Origin: Amoebophrya sp. A120
Lineage: Eukaryota; Sar; Dinophyceae; Syndiniales; Amoebophryaceae
Assembly (NCBI GenBank): GCA_905178155.1
Contig: CAJINV010000016.1
Span: 1,295,199 to 1,359,198 of the forward strand
Length of the DNA stretch: 64,000 nucleotides
Direction of reading: 5' to 3'
The position numbers were made by a program, and so were the translations under genes. Below the pieces are notes generated by a model. It did not search any database. It saw only the letters and a program-made list of their open reading frames with translations, and was not told where the DNA came from. Shown here in pieces: positions 20,553 to 30,648 of this stretch. How positions within the stretch are numbered: the first letter of the stretch is position 1; the number at the start of each line of letters is the position of its first letter.

Positions 20553-23528
20553 TCACATCGTCTTCTTCACAGCTTCATCACCCTCCTCCTCCAGAAAAAA
20601 CTTCTCATCCTTGGTCAGCAACTTCGCCCGGGTGGAATGCGAGTACATGTATTGGAACACCCGGAGGAAGTAGTCCCGCGTGTATTCAAATTGGTACAAT
20701 TCCTCGTACAATCCCTTCTCCTTCAACCACCCCTGCATCGCAATCGTCGCTTCCTTCAAGTGGTAGTGCGGGATCTTGGTGAAAAACAGGTGGTGGATCA
20801 CGTGGCAATCGGTGATGTTATACATTGCAAAAGTATCGTACTAGTAGAAATAGCATTACAAATTTTGCCAGAAGGAAAAATGGAATTTGTAATGCTGAAT
20901 GAGGGAAGTAACCAGATTTGTCATGCATGACTGAAATCACCACGAGTACGAGTTAGTACGATACTTTTGCAATGCATAAATGTGGTGGTGAAACAAGTCA
21001 ATCACCGACCCGAACGTGCGGTCAACGGTTTCAAACGCGGCGGTCGAGTATTTCCAGGTGGTATTGTCGTACACCTTCACGGTCGGGTTGTGGTGCTGCA
21101 GGTAGGTGACGGTGTAGAGGTAGAAGCACATGGTGAACCAAGCGGGAAGGTATACAATCGCGAACTCCGAGAAATTTCCGTTGAAGAAACATTGCGTGTA
21201 CCAGTACCCGTAAGCAAGGACGACGAAAACGGAAATCCAGCACTTGATCAGTTCCTGATTTTAAGGTATGATATTTGGTTTGATGTGCGAAATCACTCAC
21301 AAACACCACGATCCTCAAAGCGAATCTGTCATGCTGTTTCATCTTCATACAAAAACGAAATGATCCATTGCGATCTTCATCTCTAGTTACTTTCACACGA
21401 AGACCAAAACTTCTTTATTTATACCTGCGTATCCACATTTTCCCACAACCTGCATCCGCTGAAGACGTTTGGAAAGTAGTGGGTCCCGTCCACCCCTCCG
21501 TACTGTTGGGGCCACAGCATATGGATCTGTCAGGATCGAAATCGACAAAGTTGAAATGATTTGTAATGCATAAAACGGACATGAAAGCCGTCGCCCAGAT
21601 TCCAAGTGGCGCATGACAAATTTGGGTAGAACCGAAATCCAGTTTGTCATGCTGTTTAGGTAAGGAAGAGCTCCTCTTGTCATGCTATTGCAGCAGCTCA
21701 GCTTCTACCCCTCAACAGGCTTACAATCTGCCTCACTTGCCTCCTCTGCAAGACAGGCGTTCTATGGGCTGCATTTTATGCATAGCAAATCACTTCAACT
21801 CTAACGATTTCAATCCTCGCACTCCCATACAGCAGGTAAAACGCGTAGCCAAACACCGGGTACACCGCCGCGGGAATCGCCGGGTAGTTTTTCACGAGCG
21901 AACTGTATAACAGTGCACAACTCCCCCTCCCCCTCATTTGTATAGCATGAACGGCAATACAAGCATCAGCAAGAATGCTCGTTTTGCATGACAAATTTGC
22001 ACTGGATTAAAGTGCTATTTGGGCTACCAAAACTTGTCATGCAAACAGTGCTAAGAGGCAAAGGGTAAATTGGGTATTTTGCATGACAAATGAGGGGGAG
22101 GGGGAGTTGTGCACTGTCATAAACTGCACGCCTTGTCGAACTTGGGATCGTGGGCCCAGGGGAAGCTGTAGTCCTTGTCCAGATGGTTGTGGTACATGTG
22201 ATGAAACCGGTGGCTCCGGGCCCAGGACTGAAACGGCACAAAGATCGCCCCGTGGGTCAAGTTTCCGAAGAAGAAGTTGATATTTGAATTGTTGCTGAAC
22301 GTTCCGTGTCCGCAGTCGTGACCGACGACGAAATTCGCCCACATGAAAAACCCCGCGAGCCAGTAGAGGAAAATCGCCAGGACGGGTTTGAGCAGGATAG
22401 AAGTGTGGAAACTGCTGATGTTGATGTTGTTGTTTTCCTGCTGTTGACTACTGGTGCTGATTAACGACGATGAATTGTCGAGAAACAAGAAACCGTCCAA
22501 CTCCCCGCGGTACAACATCTTCAACCCCGTCAACGCGGAAAACACGACCGCTAGATCGAACACCATCCACTTCAGGGAGCGCGCCAAATCCTTCTGGAAA
22601 CACTTCTTCGGCAGTGCCTTCCGAAGATATACTGCGCAAAAGTATCGCACTCGTACTAATTGCAAACATGCATGACAAATCTTGCTTCTTCGCCAAGTCA
22701 GCATTACAAATACCATTTTTCCTGCTGGAAAAATTTGTATTGCGATTTATACTAGTACGATACTTTTGCAATGCATAGGAGATCCTCCAAGTTGAAATTT
22801 TCCGGGTGGTATCCACAGAAAAAAACCCACGCACATCCAATTTGTCATGCAGAACACGCATCAAGTCATGTGTTTGTCATGCAAAAAATGGATGTGGATG
22901 TGTGTTTTTCTGTGGATAGGTGGACCTGGCTGTCGTGCTCGATGAACTTCAAAAACTCGGTGTCGCGGAGGTTATCAAATGTAAAAGTGTCTGGGTCTGG
23001 AAAAATGCAACTTGTGATGCTGCATTTGGATTCCAAAAAAATCTGTATTGCATGAGTACCAAAGGAAATGCAATTTTTGCTACGCTGAGAAGGCATTTGT
23101 CATGCGGAATACGCATCAAGAAGCCCTCAGAAAATCTGTATTGCTCGGGTATGCATCACAGACATCATGGCTCACGCAAAACGTGCATGACAAGTGTCAG
23201 AATCTTCCAGACCCAGACATTTTTACATTTGATAGAGGTTTTGGTGTTTCAATTTCGACTTCGTTTGCGCTTCATCGTCGGTGTCGGACGAAGAAGTTGT
23301 TCCCGTTGCACCCCCTTCGTCTTCAGAGGAAGACCTGGACGCCCGCGTGGTGGTGCGGGTCAAAGTCGCACTGCTGGTGCGGGCGATGTCGTTGTCGGTG
23401 GTGTTGTGTGCGAATAGTTCTTGTTTGGTCGCAGCTTTATGCTGCTGGTGTGGTCCGGAAAAAGAATTCTCATCCTCGGTCGACAAGAGAGTCTTGTCCG
23501 GGTACCCGGGAATTGCGGCGGTGGACAT
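20553..23528 (-). CDS. Membrane fatty acid desaturase (delta-12/omega-3-like)
   Basis: Eight exons: 23528-23235, 22972-22919, 22809-22778, 22627-22122, 21905-21830, 21519-21425, 21254-20979 and 20818-20553, about 520 residues. All three histidine boxes are present: GHDCGHGTFS, then HRFHHMYHNHLDKD, then HVIHHLFFTKIPHYHL (two-His box plus HxxHH), ligating the di-iron centre. NLEDLRKALPKKCFQKDLAR before the first membrane helices and YLQHHNPTVKVYDNTTW are typical of plant-type microsomal/plastid acyl-lipid desaturases, which put a double bond into phospholipid-bound oleate or linoleate. Hydrophobic segments include KPVLAIFLYWLAGFFMWANF. The first ~100 residues are a Ser/Thr-rich extension, unusual for the family; a targeting role is possible but there is no clear signal. 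Six of seven introns would be introners; the seventh (21424-21255) is GT-AG. Regiospecificity cannot be read. Confidence 0.93.
20819..20978. mobile_element. Introner, family A, before the third His box
   Basis: 160 bp, TATACATTGCAAAAGTATCG against CGATACTTTTGCAATGCATA. Flanks GATGT/AATGT (4 of 5). Separates IDLFHHH from TDCHVIHH. Confidence 0.9.
21520..21829. mobile_element. Introner, family B
   Basis: 310 bp, TATGGATCTGTCAGGATCG against CGAGGATTGAAAT-type inverse ending CCCATA. CAGCA is duplicated. Lies in the loop after the second His box. Confidence 0.9.
21906..22121. mobile_element. Introner, family D
   Basis: 216 bp, CAGTGCACAACTCCCCCTCC against GGAGGGGGAGTTGTGCACTG, a very well conserved long arm. 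AACTG is duplicated. Splits DPKFDKA from the next membrane helix exon. Confidence 0.93.
22628..22777. mobile_element. Introner, family A
   Basis: 150 bp, TATACTGCGCAAAAGTATCG against CGATACTTTTGCAATGCATA. Flanks GAAGA/GGAGA (4 of 5). Splits FNLEDL from RKALPKK. Confidence 0.9.
22810..22918. mobile_element. Introner, family G, 109 bp
   Basis: TATCCACAGAAAAAAACCCA against GTGTTTTTCTGTGGATA. GGTGG is duplicated. With the neighbouring family A element it leaves a coding exon of only ~32 nt. Confidence 0.92.
22973..23234. mobile_element. Introner, family C
   Basis: 262 bp, AAGTGTCTGGGTCTGGAAA against TTCCAGACCCAGACATTTTT. GAGGT is duplicated. Separates the Ser/Thr-rich N-terminus from DNLRDTEFLKFI. 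Confidence 0.92.
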
Positions 23529-24381
23529 TTTGCGATGGAAATATGGCGCGAACGCGATAAATATTGTCGCCTTGCTGGGTTCCAGGTAGAGTCAGTCTGT
23601 AGCACCAACGCGGAGCACAAAGCAGATGCAGATGCTTCAAAAAGAACAGATGATAATATTTATTTATTTTCACAAGAGTGCGACCAATTTGACCACAGCA
23701 TGCCTTTTATTTGATTATTGACAACGCATCGGCGTACGCCGGCACGCACGTCTTTGCTCTCCGGCATCACAAAGGAAGCCCGCACTTTGGAATTCTCTCT
23801 ATCAATACGGTGAAGCTTTCTACTACATTCTCTCGCACGACCCAGTTTGGATTCTCATTTTGTCTGTCGCTCACAGTCACAAGGCATCACGGCGCATTCA
23901 GAATCATGTGAGTCCTTGGTGCGAGGACGTGCAGTAGCATCTGCATTGCGCCTAGCGGTTGACCACACGACGAACAGTGAACAACTTTCTTGCTTTTACA
24001 GATACTTACGATTATAGCATCTACAGCTACACGCAATCGGAACTAGAGCCTGCAGGTTGCAGTCTGGAGGAGGTGCGCGAACGACCCCTGTCGCTGCGGC
24101 CCATACAACTTCACCACCACGATTTCCGAAAGGCGAGACCAAAAACTCAAGGCCTACTGAAAGCACACTTCGTTCCTAATCGTACAAATTCGCAAAAGAA
24201 AATTCTGGTAGAAACAGATCCTGATCTACTTCACCGTTCATAATTTATATCCCTCTCCCTGTTCCAGTTCCTACAAAAATGCTTTGCATAGCACCACAGT
24301 CATGGTGCAGACAAGAGGACGTCACAACTTATTCTGCGTTCATCTTGCTCAAGGACTTTCCATTTATTTCCGCCATCTCTT
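23529..24381. other. Intergenic, no supported feature
   Basis: Between the desaturase start and the stop of the next gene. Short frames only; no repeat or RNA gene recognised. Confidence 0.4.
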
Positions 24382-25341
24382 CTACAAAAAATACACTTCG
24401 TAACTCGCATTGGCGCCTCTCCAATCTCTGGGTATTCTTTCGTCGTGATCCCCCAAATACACACACTGCTGTTTGTCCCAGTACGGGGGATTTGGCATGG
24501 ACGTTTCCGGAAAATTTTCCGCTTTCTCCACACACTGCGTCCGCATCGTCTGCGAATTGTAGTTGCACCACCTACCCAGCAAACCACACTTCCCGTCCTT
24601 CCGCTTGCTTGGTTCGAACACCGAGCAGTTCATCCTTTGGTCGTCCTCTTCGAACTGTGGGTATTTCATGATCGGCTTGATGTGCGTGGTGCACCGGAAC
24701 CAGATGTCGCTCGCCGTGTCGTAGATCCAATCAATCCCCCGCAGCCCGTCCGCCCGGATGGACTGGAACCATTCCACCGGGGTGCCGTGCTGCAACACCG
24801 GCGGCGGGGCGGTCTTCACGTCGTCGTTGTACCGGATCTGTTTCCGCTGGAACAAATCCCGGACGTGCGCGCACTGCGTTTCCAAGTCGTCACTCCACTT
24901 CTCCGTTTCCAGCATGTCCGGGTCTTTGTTCAGCGGGGTTTTGCGGTAGAGTAATCTCCAAGAATGCGTCCAGCCACTTCCCTTATCCCAAATCTCCCTT
25001 TCCGCTTCGTGTTCAGGCGGGTAGAAGTGCGCGTGGAGCCGCTCCTTCCAGTTGATGGAATTCAGTGGGTTGCGGTACAGCCGACAGTCGACGAAGAAGG
25101 ACGTATTTTTGAAGCGCTTGCTTTTCGTGCGTGCTGGGGCGTTGATTCTTCTTGTTGTGTGAAAATAATGACTTCCTACTTGATCTAGATGTTCAGCTGT
25201 CACGGTAGTCATTCCGCTGCCCTTGCTGCTCTTCGAAGCTAGGCGTGACGGGGAAGACATCGGCGTTCCAAACATCTGCTGTGCCTCGGTGGACAAAAGA
25301 CCGCCTGAAAGAGAGGCGTAGCTTCCGACAGACACTGTCAT
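24382..25341 (-). CDS. Hypothetical protein, intronless, 319 residues
   Basis: A continuous frame from ATG at 25341 with strong coding character: the opposite strand and other frames are choppy, and the protein is rich in Trp, Tyr, Asp and Arg, not low-complexity. The first ~65 residues are Ser/Gly/Thr-rich. Then come NSINWKERLHAHFYPPEHEA, GSGWTHSWRLLYRKTPLNKD, EKWSDDLETQCAHVRDLFQR, RGIDWIYDTASDIWFRCTTH and a Cys-rich end (MNCSVF, KCGLLGRWCNYN, TQCVEK, QQCVYLG). I do not recognise the family. Conserved-looking Trp-rich globular sequence suggests a real structured protein, perhaps alveolate-specific. No membrane segment or signal. It is one of the few genes here with neither introner nor ordinary intron. 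Confidence 0.75.
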   Translation of the reverse strand: MTVSVGSYASLSGGLLSTEAQQMFGTPMSSPSRLASKSSKGSGMTTVTAEHLDQVGSHYFHTTRRINAPARTKSKRFKNTSFFVDCRLYRNPLNSINWKERLHAHFYPPEHEAEREIWDKGSGWTHSWRLLYRKTPLNKDPDMLETEKWSDDLETQCAHVRDLFQRKQIRYNDDVKTAPPPVLQHGTPVEWFQSIRADGLRGIDWIYDTASDIWFRCTTHIKPIMKYPQFEEDDQRMNCSVFEPSKRKDGKCGLLGRWCNYNSQTMRTQCVEKAENFPETSMPNPPYWDKQQCVYLGDHDERIPRDWRGANASYEVYFL

Positions 25342-25794
25342 CGTCTCAGAATACTAAACTCAGTGCGAATTTTGCGTCAGCTTTCTGCTTCTCGTAGTTT
25401 ACCTTTAGGCCTCCAAGAGCAAGAGCGACGAGCTCTAGAGGACTGATGAAAAAGAGAAAAAATCCTTTTTCTTCGGTAGATGAGGATCGATGACTACGAG
25501 GAAGGCGATTAGGATTATCACATGCGCCGACAACCGCTTTAGGTTCTCTATATCCTACCTGTTAATCATGTTGCTCATGTGGTTGTCGACGATCGTCCAA
25601 CAACGAACACTACAAAGACACTCTGCGCTCGAAGAAAATCTATCAAAGACTCATCTTCATCGGCGAGGGCGAGCGACGACAACGGCCACGCTAGACGTGG
25701 AACTCGAAAGCGATAGCTTCGCCCGCCTCTACAACATTGGCGGCAGGCGTCGATCAATAACAATGGCACACTGATAGATAATTTATGAAAGGAA
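25342..25794. other. Intergenic, no supported feature
   Basis: Upstream of the intronless hypothetical gene. One 94-codon plus frame (25490-25774) has no recognisable motif and is not supported. Confidence 0.35.
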
Positions 25795-26770
25795 ACATCA
25801 CCGGCGGCGCGCGCTCGCATGTTTGTATGACAAGGGCTGCTTCTTCCACGCGCACGCCAGAGCCCTAATAACGAACCCGACCACTGACTGGCGGCAGCAC
25901 CCGATTTACAAGCGAAAAGGGCGCGCCCGTGGGCAACAGGGTAACTAAGCTGGCAGGCAACGGCGCACGGGACTAGGCGAACCGGGCGCGCCAACCGCGG
26001 CTTCTTCGGCCATTGCTTTGCGCGGCCCCGCCGGATTCTGACTGTCCCGGGCGGGTGGCTGCGAACATTCGCGGGCGCTGGCACAACTAGGGCGCGCGCC
26101 CTCGCAGCGTGCTAGTTGACGAAATACGACAGAGATAGCCCGGGCACCGAACCAGCAACGCGCCCCAGGCCCGAAGCGCTGCAAATGTAAGCGCCACCAC
26201 AGCCCCACGACGCAACCCAGCCTGCCACCAGAACCAGGCGGGCCAAGGGCGCGCGCCCTGCCCCATCCCCCCGGAATGCCGGCCGGCCGTCTTCGATACG
26301 CCGGCCATTCGATTCCCTGCCGGGCCGAGGTCCGTCGAGGAAGGCGGCGCGGAGCATCTTGGACGCGAGCGCCTCGCTTCCACGATGCTCCTGGCGTGGA
26401 ATGCGTGCCCCAAGCCATGTCGGGAAGGCGCCCGCGGAGGAAGCGCAAAGATGCCGCGCCCCGGCTGAGTGTGTAATCGCTAACACAATCCAGGACACTC
26501 CTGCAGGAATCGGCGCGCAGGCTCCGCCCTTCGTGCGCCTGCCGGACCGCGTTAAGCCGGCCGGGGGCCCGCCCCGCCGCGCCCGCTTTGTCCCTGTCCT
26601 CCCGCATTTTCGCAATTTTCTCGCTCGCGAGTTCGGAGAGTTTCCGCTTCTGCTCTAAGGCGGAGACGAGCCCGAACACAAAGCGGGGCCGCTGAGCCTG
26701 TCACGGACGACATTGAAGGCCTGGCCCGGGCATTCCTACAGCGGCCACTTGCTGGCTTCACGAGCCGGGA
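25795..26770. other. GC-rich island 2, no convincing gene
   Basis: About 1 kb of strongly GC-rich DNA (runs such as GGGCGCGCGCCC and GCCGGCCGGCC) between AT-rich flanks. Frames are open in several phases at once (for example minus 25945-26679), the mark of stop-poor composition and not coding. Resembles islands near 18.3 and 45.2 kb in texture, but I could not align them by eye. Confidence 0.5.
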
Positions 26771-27078
26771 CGTTCTGACGATCGCTCGCAGTTAGGACAC
26801 AAATACGACAGACATGATGCATCAAGCGCGACGGCAACTATCTGTCTCTCTCCTGACCCGATCCCGACACAGCAGCAGAACACCCGAGAAACCGACACGA
26901 CATAGGAACACAGAGCTCGACGAACCAAATCAATCTACATTGCTGAAGCTTTCTTCTTCAAAGTTCAATCTCAAGATGTACACGGAGCTATCCACGTCCT
27001 GTTTATTTAAGTTCGATAATGAAAATTCAAGCTGAGTTGTGGAGGAGCCATCAAATACGTACAAAACGAGAAGCAGTC

Positions 27079-27158
27079 AGCCGCCTCTACTAAAACTAGT
27101 AAGCGTGGTCAAGTTATAGCTCATGAATAGCTCCAGCTGCACTCTTAAAGTTCTGGAA
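27079..27158 (+). repeat. ~80-nt structured repeat, copy 1
   Basis: Begins AGCCGCCTCTACTA and ends CTCTTAAAGTTCTGGA. Contains a TACTA-AAAC-TAGTA hairpin, an AGCT...AGCT hairpin and GTTC-TG-GAAC. Same orientation as the other copies; lies just upstream of the basic-protein frame. Confidence 0.8.
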
Positions 27159-27211
27159 CGCCGCCCCGCAGCCAAGCATTAGAAGACGCAAAGCTGTTTC
27201 GACGGCTTGCG

Positions 27212-27853
27212 TTGAACGTGTCGGGAGCAGCGCAGCCAGGGAAATCGAAACACGCGAATAGCAAGTCCAACACCGGCGTGCCCGGGGTAACCCAGTTTTC
27301 GATGAAGCAAAAAAGAAAATGGAATCGAGGAGCAATCGTAGGAGCGTTCAAAAGCCGGAAAAAGGCGATCCTCAGAAGGTACAAGGTGAACATGAACACC
27401 AAAGCCCCAATGAAAAATTGGCAAAAGCAGCGAAAGTGTAGAACGAAGGCTCAGAAGGCAGGCTTAATTCAGCTCATGACACGATGGAGACAGGCGAAAA
27501 TGGAGCGCGTCGAGCACCCTGGCCGCTCGGGACGAATGCAACGTCACATCAAGAAGACCACCATCGACCCGCTCCGCAAGAAAATTGTGGCCCAGGGGAA
27601 AACGCTCTTCGATTTCCGGAAAGTGGCGAAGAAGCTGTTGAAGCCCCGGCGCGCAGCAGTGGCTACCAAGAAGTCGGAGCTGTTCGTGCCGAGTTCTTCC
27701 ACCCGGAGAAAAGCGGAGGTTGCTGCCGGGTCTGTGCCGCATGTCCGACCAGCACACCAGCCTACCATGGATCCACGTGAGTTTCGATTCGTCGGACCAA
27801 CAACCAAACTGCCGAAGACGCGGGACATGTCGAAGGGGTTCCGACGCCCCTGA
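27212..27853 (+). CDS. Very basic 213-residue protein, unknown family
   Basis: The only plausible plus-strand gene. It starts MNVSGAAQPGKSKHANSKSN and is packed with Lys and Arg throughout (SMKQKRKWNRGAIVGAFKSR, KKAILRRYKVN, KKTTIDPLRKKIVAQGKTLF, FRKVAKKLLKPRRAAVATKK), ending KLPKTRDMSKGFRRP. KSNTGVPGVTQF followed by a basic W-containing strand recalls AP2-like domains of phage and homing endonucleases, but weakly. A chromatin or RNA-binding role would fit the charge. The first repeat copy sits 50 bp upstream, and further copies follow 1.2 kb downstream, so it might belong to a repeat element. An alternative is a fortuitous frame. Confidence 0.45.
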   Translation: MNVSGAAQPGKSKHANSKSNTGVPGVTQFSMKQKRKWNRGAIVGAFKSRKKAILRRYKVNMNTKAPMKNWQKQRKCRTKAQKAGLIQLMTRWRQAKMERVEHPGRSGRMQRHIKKTTIDPLRKKIVAQGKTLFDFRKVAKKLLKPRRAAVATKKSELFVPSSSTRRKAEVAAGSVPHVRPAHQPTMDPREFRFVGPTTKLPKTRDMSKGFRRP

Positions 27854-29076
27854 AGCCAGATGAAAGGAGTGGTTTCATTTTCCGATCTTCCTCGTTACAT
27901 TTTCCCCAAGCACTCTCTCGCGATTCAGATAAACGTTGCTGCATGCACAAAGTTCACGTTGCGCAACTTGTATAACTTGCAGGGGAGTGCGGAAGTATTT
28001 ATGCAGTTTTTGAACAGACATGCCTGGAGCTCGACGCGCCGAGTTGTTTTTTAAGGAAAGTAGAGTGCTAAAGATAGAAAGATCTGCTACACGATGTTTC
28101 TGTATTCAACCGGGCTCAGAAGTAGTAGACTCTCGGTCAGCGAGACGTCCACTCAACTTGCGAGAACGAAGAGGGATTGAAGGGCTTGCACGGTACTATT
28201 AGATATTTCTTGATGCTGTCGCTTTCCCTGGCCTCGTAGCAAGATTGGATGAAAGTTGCGCGAGAATCGTGTCAAACAAAACCATGACTGTCTTCTTTTA
28301 GAACTAGCACACTGTAGTGCCAGTCGAAGCCATTTTTTTTCCAATTTACTTTAATAAGTAATACTTATTACTCAGCCCTTGTATCTGCTGCCTGGTGCAA
28401 TACTCGCTGCGTTCTCGGACAAAAGGCCCTAGGCTGTGTGGTTTCAAAGCCTATTGTCGAGAGATATTGCCCTGTCAAATATTGAGTTGCAGAGGATCAC
28501 AGCGGCAGCAATATTTTTTCATACGAGGAGCTAACTGTTCAGCCGGGCCATGGTTTCGCGATATTCTGGCCGAGCTGGATCTTCACACATCCTTTTTTCT
28601 ATCAATTCTTTCGGAATTTAGATTTTTACTGTTTCACTTTTCAGTTTCCCTTCTGTTTGATCCGATTCGAGTCCAGTTTAGCTTTATAGTATGTCGCCTT
28701 TGATTTACCGGCCTTCGTGCAGTCTTTCTATAAGATTAATAATTGAACTTAATCATAGAATAGGAAGATTGGCGAACGAGGAACGTATCTCACATCACAA
28801 TTGCCCACGACACACATCACAGTAGTTAGGCAAACGAGTCACGCGCAACATTTTTAAAAGCCAAGCAGTACTAAAGTTGAGGTCAGGACCAGTCTAAAGC
28901 TTTGCCAGGCAGTTTCTGTAGTAGCAGCGTGCGAGCGACCCAGGCCAAAGCCAAAAAGCAAGCGCAACAGCCTTTTTATTCTTTTCCCTTATCGCTTTTT
29001 TCTAGTTACACAACGTCCCTACCGCCGCTTTCGAGCGAGCATTTGTAAACTTACTCTTTATGAGTATTTACAAAAA
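27854..29076. other. Gene-poor AT-rich region
   Basis: Short open frames only (for example plus 28395-28703) with no motifs. No inverted-repeat element found. Confidence 0.4.
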
Positions 29077-29100
29077 AGCCGCCTCTACTAGAATTTAGTA
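29077..29100 (+). repeat. ~80-nt structured repeat, truncated copy
   Basis: Only the 5' hairpin remains: AGCCGCCTCTACTA-GAATT-TAGTAG, directly before the next full copy in tandem. Confidence 0.6.
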
Positions 29101-29107
29101 GTTAGTT

Positions 29108-29188
29108 AGCCGCCTCTACTAGAACTTAGTATGCGTGGTCAAGAGTTAGCTCATGAATAGCTCCAGCTGCACTCTTAAAGTTCTGGAA
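29108..29188 (+). repeat. ~80-nt structured repeat, copy 2
   Basis: AGCCGCCTCTACTAGAACTT through CTCTTAAAGTTCTGGA. Stem TACTA/TAGTA with loop GAACT, plus AAGAGT pairing with ACTCTT around the central hairpin. Confidence 0.8.
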
Positions 29189-29255
29189 CCCTATATACAT
29201 GCGTATTTGCCCTGGGTTTTTGTATGACACGAGGGAGGGGCGCAGGTTCATCGTT

Positions 29256-29332
29256 AGCCGCCTCTACTATAGCAGTAAGCGTGGTCAAGTTTTAGCTCAT
29301 GAAAGCTCCAGCTGTACTCTTAAAGTTCTGGA
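29256..29332 (+). repeat. ~80-nt structured repeat, copy 3
   Basis: AGCCGCCTCTACTATAGCAG through CTCTTAAAGTTCTGGA. The central hairpin is AGCT-CATGAA-AGCT. About 50 bp upstream also resembles the upstream flank of copy 4, so the repeat unit may be ~130 bp. Confidence 0.8.
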
Positions 29333-30571
29333 CCGCCCCACCGCTCGCCACTCGCCGACAGCCGAGCCGAGCCGAGCCAAAACAAACACATAACATATAA
29401 ACTTTTTCTAGTTAATATAAAAGATCTGTCTATTTCTTTGATTGCCCAGTCGTAAGCACCTGCTCTTCAATCTTTATCACTTTGTCTAGTCACAAGTAAG
29501 CTTTAGTCTTCCTTTGCTACCATCATTCTCTACGCCATTGCTGTTTCCAAAGAGCAAGTGAACCCACTACGGTGGAGCGGAAAGTTTTCGAACAATTCGG
29601 ACGTTTGTGGACTTTCAGAACTTGTTTTTGTCGCACTAGTGTAGCGCCCGGCGGTGAAGAACTTGTTTTTTAGCTCCCCTGGTGCTCTAGGGACTTAACC
29701 TTACATAGCACGCCGACCGGTAGTACTACTACAAAAAGGGATGAATAACTTATGCCCGAAGAGGCTTAGCATAGTCCATCCCTCGCACTGCTGTTGCGTC
29801 AGCAGATGCGGCGACAGGCGTGGCGTTCGCGGGGACCTCATGGCGAGGCTAGTTAGTTTTGCATGGCGGTCTGCGTGACTGCATCGCCGTGGCCGCCACC
29901 ATAGGCCTGCTCGTGTAGTACATTCCGCGTAGCGCCCACCTTCGACGACCTACAAATATTCGTAGCGCGGAAGCCCACTGTGCGGATCAGTGGCACTAGT
30001 AGCGCCTTAGACACCTCGGCCAAAAAAAAACAAGAAGGTGGTAAAATTTTTTTTTATATATAGCGTTACAGTACTGCAGTTCAAGTAGATCAAAAAGTTT
30101 TCGTACGAAAAACAAAAAGCAACTAGATCGTAAATTCCCATCGGCGAGTCCAGTGCGCAGCGGGCTGTCCCCACCAGTACACGAGTATATTCCCACTAGG
30201 GAAAAGAGGCGTCCGTGTGGGCCGGGCAATTTGCACGTACATGGGAAGTTTGATGGAGGGGTTCAGGGTACATAAAAAAAAAAAACGAAAAGAAAAAGAT
30301 CAAAATGATCCAGGCCGAGGTGTAGATGCATGCAAATGGGAACTTGTATTAGACGAATAGTAAAAAGTAAGTGCTTGATAACTTAAACAGGGTTTAGGGT
30401 AATCAGCCGGTGCTCTGGTTGCGGCGCGTGAAGCTTTAGCATCGACCGGTATAAGACTTTCGGTGTGCTTGTCGGGTTTTGCTCAGTGGCCGAAATTCCC
30501 AGTCCCACCCAATAGGCATGCTATACGGCCCGGGGAATTTGTATCGCGGGCGGGGTACAAGCATCACTGTT
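29333..30571. other. Gene-poor region between repeat copies
   Basis: No frame of note. It contains poly-T/A tracts near 30045 and 30280 and GC-rich patches near 29850 and 30520. I looked for rRNA, tRNA and spliceosomal RNA signatures and recognised none. Confidence 0.35.
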
Positions 30572-30648
30572 AGCCGCCTCTACTAGAATAGTACGCGTGG
30601 TCGAGCTCTAGTTCATGAAAAAGTCGGCTGCACTCTTAAAGTTCCGAC
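30572..30648 (+). repeat. ~80-nt structured repeat, copy 4 (diverged)
   Basis: AGCCGCCTCTACTA-GAA-TAGTA hairpin kept with a shorter loop. The centre has changed (GTTCATGAAAAAGTCGG), and it ends CACTCTTAAAGTTCCGA. Confidence 0.75.

Noticed and set aside
22037-22342. Minus frames alternative to the desaturase
   Set aside because: Wrong phase over the His-box exon; the desaturase phase carries conserved residues.
30385-30400. GGGTTTAGGGT, telomere-like
   Set aside because: Single occurrence only; no tandem array.
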